Part shown: positions 1-9,143 of the stretch, one piece after another
How positions within the stretch are numbered: the stretch's first letter is position 1
Layout of the letters: each line of letters opens with the position of its first letter
Source of the DNA: Roseiarcus sp963794155
Lineage (GTDB): Bacteria; Pseudomonadota; Alphaproteobacteria; Rhizobiales; Beijerinckiaceae
Reading direction: 5' to 3'
Assembly: GCA_963794155.1 (NCBI GenBank)
Contig: CAWCCX010000002.1
Location: 1 to 64,000 of the forward strand
DNA length: 64,000 nucleotides
Translations under genes and position numbers: made by a program
Notes under the pieces: model-generated
What the model was told of the DNA's origin: nothing
Database searches by the model: none
What the model saw: the letters and a program-made list of their open reading frames with translations, nothing else

Positions 1-149
1 CGGGGTGATTGAGATCGAGGGCATCCACGGCTTGCAGAGGCGCGCCGGCCGTCGGAGCGACTTGGCGGCCGTTTATTTGACGGAACCACTCGTCGCGTGT
101 TCTAATTGGCTGGCGCGCTCTTGCCCCAAGGTAGAACGCGCCACCCCTT

Positions 150-186
150 GCTCCGCGCTTCCCCTTTTGGGCGCGGGGCTTTTTTG
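150..186 (+). terminator. Rho-independent terminator-like hairpin
   Basis: An 8-bp GC-rich stem (151-158 with 171-178, one G-T pair) encloses a 12-nt loop and is followed by a run of six T. It probably ends a transcript entering from beyond the left edge. No coding region in 1-484 is convincing; this stretch holds this hairpin, a second one at 284-306 and a 7-bp inverted repeat near 112-143. Confidence 0.6.
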
Positions 187-283
187 TGCGTGGCCGACTC
201 CGATTGACCGGAACAAACCAGAGCCGGTCGTGTTGATCATTTGAGCGCAAGCAAGTGGGTGTGCGATTGCCCCGCGGTCGGTC

Positions 284-306
284 AAGCCCCGGCGCGGGGC
301 TTCTTT
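284..306 (+). terminator. Second terminator-like hairpin
   Basis: A perfect 8-bp stem (284-291 with 295-302) with a 3-nt loop is followed by a T-rich tail. Two terminator-like hairpins within 150 bp, with no gene between them, could mean a short untranslated RNA lies between, but I recognise no RNA family here. Confidence 0.5.
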
Positions 307-484
307 GTCGTGAGTAGTTTCCGATGATTGCCGCCGCAGCCCCTATGGCCGATAGCGGTTCATGCTGTGCTATTTCCTACGCGATGGACACATTGCCGGC
401 GTCGAGATGCTGCCACTCGGGCTCTCGTTATGTTAAGGTTGTTAGGCCGAGGGGCAACTGCCCATTCCGAGCGAGGCGACCGAC

Positions 485-969
485 TTGGAAATCACGATTG
501 ATTGGCAAAAGCCTGTACAACTGACCTTCAACAAGAAAATGATTATCGATCCAGACGCTTTGCCGCCGGAGATTGAGACGTACCCGGGGGTATATTTTTT
601 CGCCAGATGGTTTGGCGAAACGAGCGTCCCATTTTATATCGGCCAATCCTTAAATATTAGAGCAAGATTGAAACAACATATAAATACAGTAAGATATATA
701 AGGCCTTGTACGGGAATAAACGATGGAAAACTAGAGTTGGCGGGTGGCCCACGTTTCTTTCATTTTGGTTACTTGAAGGCCAAACCAGGACAGCAGGCCG
801 CTACGTGATAAAAATTGTCGAAAAACGTATGCTGCGAGAAGCCGTTATTAAAGGCTTAACGATACTGAATGCGCAAGGAATAAAGATCAGAACGCACGAA
901 ATACTATTTGACGGGCCGTCGGATCGTCTCAGTATTTTTGATCGAAGAGCTGAAGTCGAGGCACGATAA
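485..969 (+). pseudogene. Frameshifted GIY-YIG domain protein
   Basis: The first frame (485-808) encodes a GIY-YIG-like core: PGVYFF, then FYIGQSLNIRARLKQH, which matches the two short beta-strand motifs and following helix of GIY-YIG nucleases. It stops at 808. The frame that is open to 969 continues with a helix containing VEKRMLREAVIKG, resembling the conserved glutamate region of the same fold. One single-base shift near 780-808 restores a protein of about 160 aa. Base composition is visibly more AT-rich than the surroundings, which suggests acquired DNA. Substrate and role are unknown. Whether the shift is real or a sequence error cannot be told from here. Confidence 0.5.
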
Positions 970-986
970 GGAATGACCGTTCTTGG

Positions 987-1307
987 TCAATTCGTTCCCT
1001 GGCCGGGGTCGACGAGCTCGAGGCCGTCGATCGCGGCGTTCCGCGCCGCCTCGACCCGGGCCAATGCGCGCCTGAGCTCGGCGGTGGTCGCCCGGCTCGA
1101 GCCCGAAAGGACCATCCCGCCGATGGCGAGGGCGAGGGCGATGACGACCCGCGCCGGCGTGAAGCCCACAAGGCCGATGAGGACGGCGACGAGCAGCGCC
1201 GGCCCGGCGACGGCTGAGGCGCGCCCGGCGAGGGCGAACCTCCGGCTGCGCTCAATCGCCTCGCGCAACTCCTCAATTTGAAGCTCGAGCCGCTCGATCT
1301 CATCCAT
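987..1307 (-). CDS. Small membrane protein with N-terminal coiled coil
   Basis: A 106-aa protein. The first 25 residues (MDEIERLELQIEELREAIER) form a charged heptad-like coiled coil. Two hydrophobic helices follow at about 30-70 and look membrane-spanning. A second amphipathic helix (about 73-95) ends the protein. The family is not recognised and no enzymatic motif is visible. The next gene on the same strand starts about 900 bp upstream, so an operon is not obvious. The topology suggests a small inner-membrane protein with cytoplasmic helical ends. Confidence 0.55.
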   Translation of the reverse strand: MDEIERLELQIEELREAIERSRRFALAGRASAVAGPALLVAVLIGLVGFTPARVVIALALAIGGMVLSGSSRATTAELRRALARVEAARNAAIDGLELVDPGQGTN

Positions 1308-1433
1308 CGGCGCGGGTTGGGTTTGACGATCGGCGCATCTGGCTTGATCGCGGGTCCGCCGGATCAGGATCCTGGAATCGCGTGGCGAGGCGAGAAGTTC
1401 GCCGCCCTCGGAGATTCCGCCTTGTTCGCTGTC

Positions 1434-2216
1434 CTATTCCGCGCCCCTCTTTTTGTCGACGCCGCTGAGAATCTCGAGAACCCGGTCGATCCCGGCGGGC
1501 GACAGGCGAATCAAGCCGGTATAGGGATGGCTCAGTTCGAGGATGAGAAAGATCGCGATCCCGATGGAGACCGCGCCGGCGAGATGCGCCAGCACGCTTA
1601 CCGCATTCGGCGCCGCGACGAGGCCATTGCCTAGAAACAGCGCCGAGGCCCAGCAGACCACCACGGTCAGAACATGGGGTGGAAACGGGCTGGCGAGCTG
1701 GCGGGCCATCAGCATCTGCGTGTCAGCGAGCTTCCTCACTTGATCCTTCGCAGTAGCAATGAGAGCGCGTTGGGCGTCGGTCGCGGGCTTCAGGCGGTCG
1801 AAAAAGCTGCCTTGGCTTAGGAAGATCGCCCGCATCTCCTCGAAAGTGAACGGCTGCGGCCCATGCTTCGCGTCGCCAAAGAAGCGGACCCGCGAGCGTT
1901 GAAGCGCCGCATACAAGCCAGCGCGGCCTCCGGCCGCCTCAGGGCCATATTGTTCAAGGGCGAGATCGACCTCGGCCACCATGGGGCCGAGCGAATAGGC
2001 TTCGTCCCGCTGGGTGGTGAAGACCGAGAAGGCGGTGAAGACGAGAAGCCCGAGGACGAGCGCGAGCAGCAGCGTGACGAGGCCGACCATGCCGCCGACC
2101 GAGCCCTTGGACGCGGTAAGCATATCCGCCGGCACGACCCACTGAAGCGCCATGCCGACGAGGCTCGCGCCGAACGTGATGGCCGCGACGGCTATCGATC
2201 GGGTCAGGGAATGCAT
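1434..2216 (-). CDS. DUF4239-type (bestrophin-like) membrane protein
   Basis: A 260-aa inner-membrane protein with four hydrophobic segments: about 8-28, 42-65, 185-205 and 210-232. The long soluble middle and the C-terminal motif ILELSHPYTGLIRLSP are characteristic of the DUF4239 family, which is common in Hyphomicrobiales and sometimes called bestrophin-like. Its function is not established, and a channel role is only inferred from remote similarity. It ends 126 bp before the small coiled-coil membrane gene and starts 30 bp from the 3' end of the radical SAM gene on the same strand, so co-transcription with that gene is possible. Confidence 0.7.
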   Translation of the reverse strand: MHSLTRSIAVAAITFGASLVGMALQWVVPADMLTASKGSVGGMVGLVTLLLALVLGLLVFTAFSVFTTQRDEAYSLGPMVAEVDLALEQYGPEAAGGRAGLYAALQRSRVRFFGDAKHGPQPFTFEEMRAIFLSQGSFFDRLKPATDAQRALIATAKDQVRKLADTQMLMARQLASPFPPHVLTVVVCWASALFLGNGLVAAPNAVSVLAHLAGAVSIGIAIFLILELSHPYTGLIRLSPAGIDRVLEILSGVDKKRGAE

Positions 2217-2246
2217 CGACCCCGCCGAGCAGGGCGCCGCCCCGGC

Positions 2247-4046
2247 CTACTCTGCCGCAGTGACACTCGTCGCCGACTCGACCTGCGCCGCGGCGTGGTG
2301 CTTGCGCTCCTCGATGTGCTTGGCCTTCGCTCCAGCTTGCCGCGCCGCCTCGGAGAGTTGGTACATTTCCTGATGATCGTAGTCGTCGGTCGTCCTCAGC
2401 GCCTCGTCGGTGTAGTTTTTAGCGTTCGGGTCGCGTTCGAGCCGGCGCGTCCAAAGATGAATCTTGGCGAACATCGCCAGGATCTTGCCGTAGGTCACGA
2501 CTTGGCCGCCCCAGTGGCGGACATAGAAGACGAGCGGATTCTCGAGCGGCAGGCCCGGTCTGCGGTCGCGGCGATACCGCCGGCGGATCATCCCGGTCTC
2601 CAAGGGATAGATGTTGTAGAAGTGGAAGCTCGCCCAGAACCAGGTGAGGAGGTAGGCCACCGTGTCCGGGCGCGGGCCGCCGGCGACGGCGCGGCGGATC
2701 ACCGTCTTGATGTGGTCCTCGGTGAAATAGGTGCGCCACGCCAGCCGGTATGCCTCCTGCCACTCGTCGCGCGACATCCGTGGATGGTCGGTCGTGACGT
2801 GCTCGAGATCGAATTTGTTGAGGTCCGGGTCGATGTCGACCCCGGCCGCGACCGCCTTGGCGTGGTCCTCGCTGCCGGGAAGAGGCGTGAGGATTGAGAA
2901 TTCGAGGATGTCGAGGGGCAGTTCGCGCTTAATGATCTCGATCCGGCGCACCAGCGATTCCGGCGTGTCGTTCGGGAAGCCGATGATATAGCCGCAATAG
3001 GTGATGCAACGGTGCTTCCGCCACTCGAGCAGAAGCTCCCGATAATCCGAGATGTGGTTCTGCTTCTTCTTCGCCGCGCTCAAATTATCGGGGTCGATGT
3101 TCTCCAGGCCGATGAACACCCGCTTGACGCCGGCCGCCACCGCCTTCTCGATGAAGCGCGGGATCTTGTGGCAGGCCGTGTCGACCTGGATGATGAAGCG
3201 CGAATTGAGGCCCTCTTTCCTCAGCGCGGTCAGCCGGTCGAAGATCGACTCCCAGTTGCGGTTGCGCGCCAGATTGTCGTCGGTGATGAAGAAATAGCGC
3301 ACGCCGTTGGCGTGGTTGACGCGCACGAGCGCTTCAATATCGTCGGCGGTGCGGTAGCGCGACTTGCGCCCCTGCACATTGATGATGGTGCAGAACGAGC
3401 AAAGGAACGGACAACCGCGCCCGGCGTCGAAGCTCGAGATCATGCCGATCGTGCGCCCCACCCGCTCAGGCGGCATGTATGGCGGCGTCGCTCCTTCCAG
3501 CCCCGGAAGATCGTGGAGATAGTTGTAGATCGGTTTCAGCTGGCCGGCGGCGGCGTCGCGCAGCACCTCGTCGAACCGTCCTTCCGCCTCGCCCGCATAG
3601 AGCGAAATGCCGAGATCGAGCGCTTCGTTCAGCGATTGAGGCCGCTCCGGCAGCATCGACAGGCAGCCGGAAACATGGAAACCGCCGATGCAGACCTGCA
3701 CCCCTGCCGCCCTTAAGGGACGGGCGCAGTCCATCACCCGCGGGAACTGATTCGACTGCACGCCAACGAAGCCGACCATCCCGAAGCCGCCGTTGTCCTT
3801 GATCTGACGGGCGATGCGGTCGGGCCGGACGCGGGTGTTGGTCTCGTCGACGGGGAAGATCTCGATCTGCACGTCCTCGCCAAGGACCTGATCTTCCATG
3901 CATTTCTGGGCGATGCCAAAGAGGCAGGCGAGCGAATTGGACGGCAGCGCCGATTTCCACCACTGGATGACGTAGCCTTGGTCGTCGTAATGTGAAGGCT
4001 TGACGAGAAAAAGCAGAAATCGTCGAGATTTGGCGATATCCGGCAT
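2247..4046 (-). CDS. B12-binding-type radical SAM protein
   Basis: A 599-aa protein. The N-terminal 170 residues look like a cobalamin-binding Rossmann domain (VGFVGVQSNQFP, then CIGGFHVSG). The radical SAM core follows, with the 4Fe-4S motif CPFLCSFC at about residues 214-221. Members of this class use S-adenosylmethionine, and often methylcobalamin, for radical methylation or rearrangement; the substrate here is unknown. The architecture is like BchE/HpnP-type enzymes, but no diagnostic feature assigns it to one. It lies downstream of a RimK-like ligase and a GNAT gene on the same strand with a 190-bp gap, so it may be a separate unit. Confidence 0.8.
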   Translation of the reverse strand: MPDIAKSRRFLLFLVKPSHYDDQGYVIQWWKSALPSNSLACLFGIAQKCMEDQVLGEDVQIEIFPVDETNTRVRPDRIARQIKDNGGFGMVGFVGVQSNQFPRVMDCARPLRAAGVQVCIGGFHVSGCLSMLPERPQSLNEALDLGISLYAGEAEGRFDEVLRDAAAGQLKPIYNYLHDLPGLEGATPPYMPPERVGRTIGMISSFDAGRGCPFLCSFCTIINVQGRKSRYRTADDIEALVRVNHANGVRYFFITDDNLARNRNWESIFDRLTALRKEGLNSRFIIQVDTACHKIPRFIEKAVAAGVKRVFIGLENIDPDNLSAAKKKQNHISDYRELLLEWRKHRCITYCGYIIGFPNDTPESLVRRIEIIKRELPLDILEFSILTPLPGSEDHAKAVAAGVDIDPDLNKFDLEHVTTDHPRMSRDEWQEAYRLAWRTYFTEDHIKTVIRRAVAGGPRPDTVAYLLTWFWASFHFYNIYPLETGMIRRRYRRDRRPGLPLENPLVFYVRHWGGQVVTYGKILAMFAKIHLWTRRLERDPNAKNYTDEALRTTDDYDHQEMYQLSEAARQAGAKAKHIEERKHHAAAQVESATSVTAAE

Positions 4047-4237
4047 TCTGGCTCCCCGCGAAACTAGGCCCGCCTAATTTTCGCCCCGCGTTCGCTGCTT
4101 TTGGCGACCGCGACCGTTAGCAGTCTTTAACCAAATGCACAATCTTGGGACCCTTTGAAGCGCGGCAGTCCGCAGCCCGCCTTCGCGGCTGATTGGGAAG
4201 GGGCGCAGTCAACTCGCCTGCAACTGGGACCCGCGTC

Positions 4238-5698
4238 TCAGGCGTCGATCCGCTGGATGAACCAGTTCAAGAGCCGCGTCCAAACCTCGTCCTTGCCGAT
4301 CTGGTCCTCAACCCCGTGTTCGAGGTTCGGGTTGTCATTGACCTCGATGACGACAATCGCGCCGTCGGTTTCCTTGATGTCGACGCCATAAAAGCCCGGG
4401 CCGATCGCGCGCGCCGCCTTGAGCGCGGCGTCGATGACCCGCGGGGGCGCGTAGGGGATGGGAATCGTCTTCGATCCACCCTCCCGGGCGCCGTTCGGCC
4501 CGTGCTTGATGATCTGCCAATGGCCGCGCGCCATCTGATACTGGCACACGAACAGCGGCTCGCCGTCGAGCACGCCGACCCGCCAGTCGAACTTGGTCGG
4601 CATGAACTTCTGCGCCAGCAAGAGGTCAGTGTCCTCGAACAGTTCGTCGGACAGCGTCTTCAACGCCTGCGCGGTCTCGACCTTGTGCACGCCGCGCGAG
4701 AACGAGCCGTCGGGGATCTTGAGCACCATCGGCCAGCCGAGCAGGCGCTCGGCCTTGATGAGATCCTCGTCCTCGGCCAGCATGACGGTCGGCGGCACGG
4801 GAACGCCCTGGGCCTCGAGGAGCTCGTGCAGATAGACCTTGTTGGTGCAGCGGATCATCGACTGCGGGTCGTCGATGACCGGCATGCCTTCGCTTCGGGC
4901 GCGCTGGGCGAAGCGATAGGTGAAACTGTCGATCGAAGTCGTCGCGCGGATGAACAGGCCGTCGAATTCGGCCAGCTCCGCGAGCTGCTTGCGGGTGATG
5001 AGCTCGACTGCCACCGACTGCCTTTCAGCGATCCTTTGGAAATGCCTGAGGGTGTCGACGGAGGACGGCGGCAGCTCTTCCTGCGGATCGTGCAGGACGG
5101 CGAGCGAATAGCGGGCGATCGGCCGGCCGCGCGGGTTGCGCCAGTCGCGCTGGGTGTGGCGATGCAGGCTCTTGTGGAAGAATTCCGCCTCGTCCGGGCC
5201 GAGCTTCGCGAGCGGCCGGGCGCGCAGCCGGTCGATTTTCCACCGCTTGCCCGCTGTTATGGTGACTTCGATCGCCGGGCACCGGTACCAGTCGAACAGC
5301 AGGCGGCCGAAAGCCTCGAAGCGGGAGTCCTGTACGAAGCCGAAGCAGAACAGGAGGTCGAAGGTGGTGTCCTCGGTCGCCTGCGCCCTCACCGCCGCCG
5401 CGGTCAGCGCCTCCTGAAGTTCGGGCAGCGACTGTTCGTAGAGCTTGAGCTCGCGCAGATCGAGCATCGTCTCGACGGTCGGGATCACCCGGTGGCCGCG
5501 GGCCTCGGCGAGCAGCGAGGCGTAATAGCCTTTCGACTGGTAGTTATAGGAGCGCGACAGATTGATGATTTTCGCCCGACCGAGCCCGGCGAACAGTTTC
5601 GGCCGCGCGAGATAGTCGCGAGTCGTGATGACCTTGTGGGGCGTGTCGGCATTGGGGAAGTCGCGCGCCTGATCGACGAGAATGACCCAGCCGGTCAT
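4238..5698 (-). CDS. RimK-family ATP-grasp ligase with RLAN domain
   Basis: A 486-aa protein. The N-terminal half resembles the RimK-like ATP-grasp N-terminal (RLAN) domain. The C-terminal half is an ATP-grasp domain: lysine and glycine-rich loop at VLKIPDGSFSRGVHKV, and metal/ATP ligands near the end in VIEVNDNPNLEHG. Classical RimK adds glutamate to ribosomal protein S6, but this longer type is a distinct subgroup of unknown acceptor, probably joining an amino acid to a peptide or protein. It sits 108 bp downstream of a GNAT acetyltransferase gene. From family knowledge, RLAN-RimK genes often neighbour GNAT or GNAT/C39-peptidase genes, so the two likely act together. Confidence 0.82.
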   Translation of the reverse strand: MTGWVILVDQARDFPNADTPHKVITTRDYLARPKLFAGLGRAKIINLSRSYNYQSKGYYASLLAEARGHRVIPTVETMLDLRELKLYEQSLPELQEALTAAAVRAQATEDTTFDLLFCFGFVQDSRFEAFGRLLFDWYRCPAIEVTITAGKRWKIDRLRARPLAKLGPDEAEFFHKSLHRHTQRDWRNPRGRPIARYSLAVLHDPQEELPPSSVDTLRHFQRIAERQSVAVELITRKQLAELAEFDGLFIRATTSIDSFTYRFAQRARSEGMPVIDDPQSMIRCTNKVYLHELLEAQGVPVPPTVMLAEDEDLIKAERLLGWPMVLKIPDGSFSRGVHKVETAQALKTLSDELFEDTDLLLAQKFMPTKFDWRVGVLDGEPLFVCQYQMARGHWQIIKHGPNGAREGGSKTIPIPYAPPRVIDAALKAARAIGPGFYGVDIKETDGAIVVIEVNDNPNLEHGVEDQIGKDEVWTRLLNWFIQRIDA

Positions 5699-5806
5699 GA
5701 CGCGCGCCGCTTGGGCCGTGCGGTTGATCGCGACGACGTCTGCATGATGACGAGAGGAACGGTCCTTGCGGTTGGGCGCGGCAGATTCAACGGCGACAGG
5801 CGCGAC

Positions 5807-6379
5807 TCACTTTGCGCGCTTCTTCGCCTCCCCTAGCGCGGGGGCGATGCGCCGCGCAACGGCCGAACGCGCTTCCGGGGCACATTGTTCCCCGGTTTCC
5901 CGGGCGAGGTCGGGGACGAGGGACTTCTCGTAGCGCATGGCGGCCGCTCCGTCGGCATAGTAGTGGGCGTGCTGGCCGAACTGGCGGAAACCTGAGCTCT
6001 CGTAGAGCGCGATCGCGGAGGCGTTGTCATAGCGAACCTCTAGGGTGAGCGAAGCGCGGCGGTGACGGCGGGCATAGGCCTCGCAGGCCGCAAGCAGCGC
6101 CCGGCCGACGCCGCGGCGGGTGAATCGCGCATCGACCGCGAGCGAATAGATGCGCGCCGCCCGCGCGGTCTTGCGCAACGCCACCAGGGCGTAGCCGGCG
6201 AGTTCGTCGTCGATGGTCGCCGCGATCACCGGCCGATGGGCCGCGCGCAGGAATTCGCGCAGCGACCGGCGCGAGACCCGGTCGGTTTCGAACGACTGGT
6301 TTTCGAGTCTCACGATCGCATCGAGATCGCGCGGACGGGCCTCCCGAACGACGATGCCGCTATGGCGCCAATGGCTCAT
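5807..6379 (-). CDS. GNAT-family N-acetyltransferase
   Basis: A 190-aa protein with the GNAT fold: IYSLAVDARFTRRGVGRALL carries the beta-4 strand and the acetyl-CoA pyrophosphate loop (R/Q-x-x-G-x-G/A type, here RRGVGRA), and LEVRYDNASAIALYESSGF is the conserved C-terminal strand-helix. It resembles RimI-type acetyltransferases, but the acceptor is unknown. It lies directly upstream of the RLAN-RimK ligase on the same strand, so both may modify the same peptide or protein. The gene is 160 bp downstream of ligA. Confidence 0.8.
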   Translation of the reverse strand: MSHWRHSGIVVREARPRDLDAIVRLENQSFETDRVSRRSLREFLRAAHRPVIAATIDDELAGYALVALRKTARAARIYSLAVDARFTRRGVGRALLAACEAYARRHRRASLTLEVRYDNASAIALYESSGFRQFGQHAHYYADGAAAMRYEKSLVPDLARETGEQCAPEARSAVARRIAPALGEAKKRAK

Positions 6380-6538
6380 GCTGGAAAGAACGGCTCCCCT
6401 CCTTCGCCTCCCCGGCCTGGCGTGAGCTTAGCGCGCATTCGACTCCCGCGCGCAGCGGAGCGTGGCTGAGCGCCATGAAGGCGCTGTGACCATGACTTGG
6501 GCCGACCCAGACGCGCTGGCGCGGCTGAGGGCCTTGGC

Positions 6539-8629
6539 CTATCCGCGCCGGGAGCGCCTGACCCACTCCTCCTCGTCGACGGTCTCGATCCCAAGCTCGC
6601 GCGCCTTCGCCAGTTTCGAACCCGCGCCGGGGCCGGCGACGACGAGGTCGGTCTTGGCCGAGATCGAGCCGGACACCTTGGCCCCCAGCCGCTCGGCGAT
6701 CGCCTTGGCTTCGTCGCGGCTCATCCGTTCGAGCGAGCCGGTGAAGACGATGGTCTTGCCGGCGAGCGGATGGCCAGCGGCGATCGCCTCCATCGGCTCG
6801 ATCCTGACTTCCTTGAGGAGCGCGTCGAGCGCCGCCTCATTGCGCGGCTCAGCGAAGAAATCGGCGATTGCCTCGGCGACCACCGGTCCGATGCCTTCGA
6901 TCGCCGACAGTTCTTCCGCCCCGTTTTCGGCTCGCGCGGCGGCGCGCAGAGGCGCCCAGTCGCCGAAATGGCGCGCCAGGCGCCGCGCGTTGGTCTCGCC
7001 GACATGTCGGATGCCGAGCGCGTAGAGGAAGCGGTTGAGCGCGATCGAGCGGCGCGCGTCGATGGCGTTGAACAGGTTGCGCGCCGAAGTCTCGCCGAAG
7101 CCTTCCCACTCGCTGAGCGGCGGGCGCGCCTGACCGTCGCGCACCTTCAGCGTGAAGATGTCAGCCGGGGTTCGGATCAGGCCCTCCGCGAAGAAGAGCT
7201 CGACCAGCTTCTCCCCTAGGCCCTCAATGTCGAAGGCGTTGCGCGACGTGAAGTGTTTGAGCCCCTCGACCGCCTGCGCAGGGCAGACCAGTGTGCCGGT
7301 GCAGCGGCGAACGACGTCGGCCACTCCAGTCTTCTCGTCGATCTCGCGCAAAGCCGCCGAGCCGCAGACCGGGCAGACGTGCGGAAACCGGTAGGGCTCG
7401 GCCCCCGCTGGCCGCTTGTCGAGCACGACCTCGAGGATCTGCGGGATGACATCGCCGGCGCGCTGCACCACGACCGTATCGCCGACCCGAACGTCCTTGC
7501 GCGCGATCTCGTCTTCGTTGTGGAGGGTGGCGTTGGAGACGACGACCCCGCCGACGGTGACCGGCCTGAGTTTAGCGAGCGGCGTCAACGCTCCGGTCCG
7601 GCCGACGTTGATGCCGATCGCTTCGACGATCGTCATCGCCCTTTCGGCCGGGAACTTGTGCGCGACCGCCCACCGCGGCGACCGCGAGATGAAGCCGAGC
7701 CGCTCTTGGAGCGTAAGATCGTTGACCTTGTAAACGACGCCGTCGATATCGTAGCCGAGCGTCGCCCGCTCAGCCTCGATCGCGTGATAGCGTTCGAGAA
7801 GCTCGGCGGTTGAATGGCAGAGCCTGGTCAACGGATTGGTCGGCAGGCCGAAGCGACGCATCGCCTCGATCGCGCCGAGCTGGGTGGAGGCGAACGGCTC
7901 GCTGACTTCTCCCCAGGCGTAGGCGAAGAAGGCGAGCGGCCGCTCGGCGGTGATGCGCGGGTCGAGCTGGCGCAGCGAGCCGGCGGCGAAATTGCGCGGA
8001 TTGGCGAACACCGGCTTTCCCGCTTCCGCTTGGCGCGCGTTGAGCGCCGCGAAGTCGGCGTGGCGCATGTAGACTTCGCCGCGGGCCTCGAAGATCCTCG
8101 GCGCGCCCCGGAGCCGATGCGGGATCGCTTTCACCGTACGGGCGTTGGCGGTCACGTCCTCGCCCTCGTAGCCGTCGCCGCGCGTCGCCGCCTGGACAAG
8201 CTCGCCGTTCTCGTAGCGCAGGTTGCAGGAAAGCCCATCGATCTTCGGCTCGGCGACGACGTCGAGCGGCGCGCCGTCGCTCATGCCCAGAAAGCGTCGA
8301 ACCCGGGCCGAAAACTCCTCGAGGTCCTCGTCGGCGAAGATGTTGCCGAGCGACAGCATCGGCACGGCGTGGCGGACTTTCGCGAATTTCTCCGACGGCG
8401 CTGCGCCGACCTTACGGTTCTCCGAGTCCGCGCCGGCGAGCTCGGGAAACGCCGTTTCGAGCTCGGTATAGCGCCGGCGCAGCTCGTCATATTCGGCGTC
8501 GGAGATCGTCGGCGCGTCCTCGCGGTGATAGCGCCGGTCGTGCTCGGCGATCTCGGCCCCGAGCCGCGCGTGCTCGGCCCGCGCCTTCGCCAGGATCAGT
8601 TTCTGCGGTCCCTTTTGGGGCTTGGTCAT
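6539..8629 (-). CDS. ligA: NAD-dependent DNA ligase LigA
   Basis: A 696-aa protein of usual family length. It seals nicks between Okazaki fragments using NAD. Domains in order: Ia region (about 20-75, with the YD..Y pattern), adenylation domain with the active-site lysine 129 in KIDG, OB fold, a four-cysteine zinc finger starting CPVCG and closing at CTGTLVC, helix-hairpin-helix repeats (GIRHVGETNARRLA, AIEGIGPVVAEA), and a C-terminal BRCT domain (about 615-690). The start is the first ATG of the frame, preceded by a clear intergenic gap. No usual partner gene is adjacent. Confidence 0.97.
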   Translation of the reverse strand: MTKPQKGPQKLILAKARAEHARLGAEIAEHDRRYHREDAPTISDAEYDELRRRYTELETAFPELAGADSENRKVGAAPSEKFAKVRHAVPMLSLGNIFADEDLEEFSARVRRFLGMSDGAPLDVVAEPKIDGLSCNLRYENGELVQAATRGDGYEGEDVTANARTVKAIPHRLRGAPRIFEARGEVYMRHADFAALNARQAEAGKPVFANPRNFAAGSLRQLDPRITAERPLAFFAYAWGEVSEPFASTQLGAIEAMRRFGLPTNPLTRLCHSTAELLERYHAIEAERATLGYDIDGVVYKVNDLTLQERLGFISRSPRWAVAHKFPAERAMTIVEAIGINVGRTGALTPLAKLRPVTVGGVVVSNATLHNEDEIARKDVRVGDTVVVQRAGDVIPQILEVVLDKRPAGAEPYRFPHVCPVCGSAALREIDEKTGVADVVRRCTGTLVCPAQAVEGLKHFTSRNAFDIEGLGEKLVELFFAEGLIRTPADIFTLKVRDGQARPPLSEWEGFGETSARNLFNAIDARRSIALNRFLYALGIRHVGETNARRLARHFGDWAPLRAAARAENGAEELSAIEGIGPVVAEAIADFFAEPRNEAALDALLKEVRIEPMEAIAAGHPLAGKTIVFTGSLERMSRDEAKAIAERLGAKVSGSISAKTDLVVAGPGAGSKLAKARELGIETVDEEEWVRRSRRG

Positions 8630-8789
8630 GAGGCAGATTTAGCTCAGGCCAGGGACGGGCGGAAGGCGACGGACGCCTTTAACCGGCGGCTAACCCATTT
8701 GCCCGAATGATGACCTCGGCGAGACGCCGGAGCGGGGCTGCCGCGCGTCATGAGATTTCGATCCGCCGGCCCGACACCCGAGATCGCCA

Positions 8790-9128
8790 ATGCGCGCCTC
8801 GATCGCGACGCTGATCGCCGTCTTCTCGCTCGCCGGATGCTGCGCCGGCGGCTATCCCGTCGTCTCGAGCGGGAATCCGCCGCCGTTCGACGCCTTCCTG
8901 GCGAGCATGAGGCTTGCTGTCGGCATGCCGACGGACGTCGCCATCCTCGTGATCGGCTCGGCTCCCGTCTCCGCCGAGGTGAAGAGCTGCGGCATCCTGG
9001 CGGGATATGAATGGACGTGCCAGGCGCTGAAATTCGGCTGCTGCGACAACAATCAGCTTCTTGTCTATGTCGCCCAGACGCCGGACGGCCGCGGCGCGGT
9101 GAACAGCTGGACGGTGCGCAAGGGCTGA
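8790..9128 (+). CDS. Small putative lipoprotein
   Basis: A 112-aa protein with a short signal peptide ending in the lipobox FSLAGC, so Cys17 should be lipidated and the protein anchored in the envelope. The mature part contains paired cysteines (KSCGILAGYEWTC and FGCCDN) that may form disulfides. No known family is recognised. It is divergent from ligA, with 160 bp between the starts, and is followed 15-100 bp later by another small secreted cysteine-rich protein on the same strand. Confidence 0.6.
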   Translation: MRASIATLIAVFSLAGCCAGGYPVVSSGNPPPFDAFLASMRLAVGMPTDVAILVIGSAPVSAEVKSCGILAGYEWTCQALKFGCCDNNQLLVYVAQTPDGRGAVNSWTVRKG

Positions 9129-9143
9129 TCCTTCGCGCTCCGA

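Noticed and set aside
1863..2897. Large plus-strand open frame (344 codons) over 1.9-2.9 kb
   Set aside because: It is the antisense shadow of the DUF4239 and radical SAM genes; composition is Arg/Asp/Glu-rich shadow-like and lacks any motif.
4193..5836. 547-codon plus-strand open frame
   Set aside because: Antisense of the RimK-like ligase, which carries clear ATP-grasp motifs.
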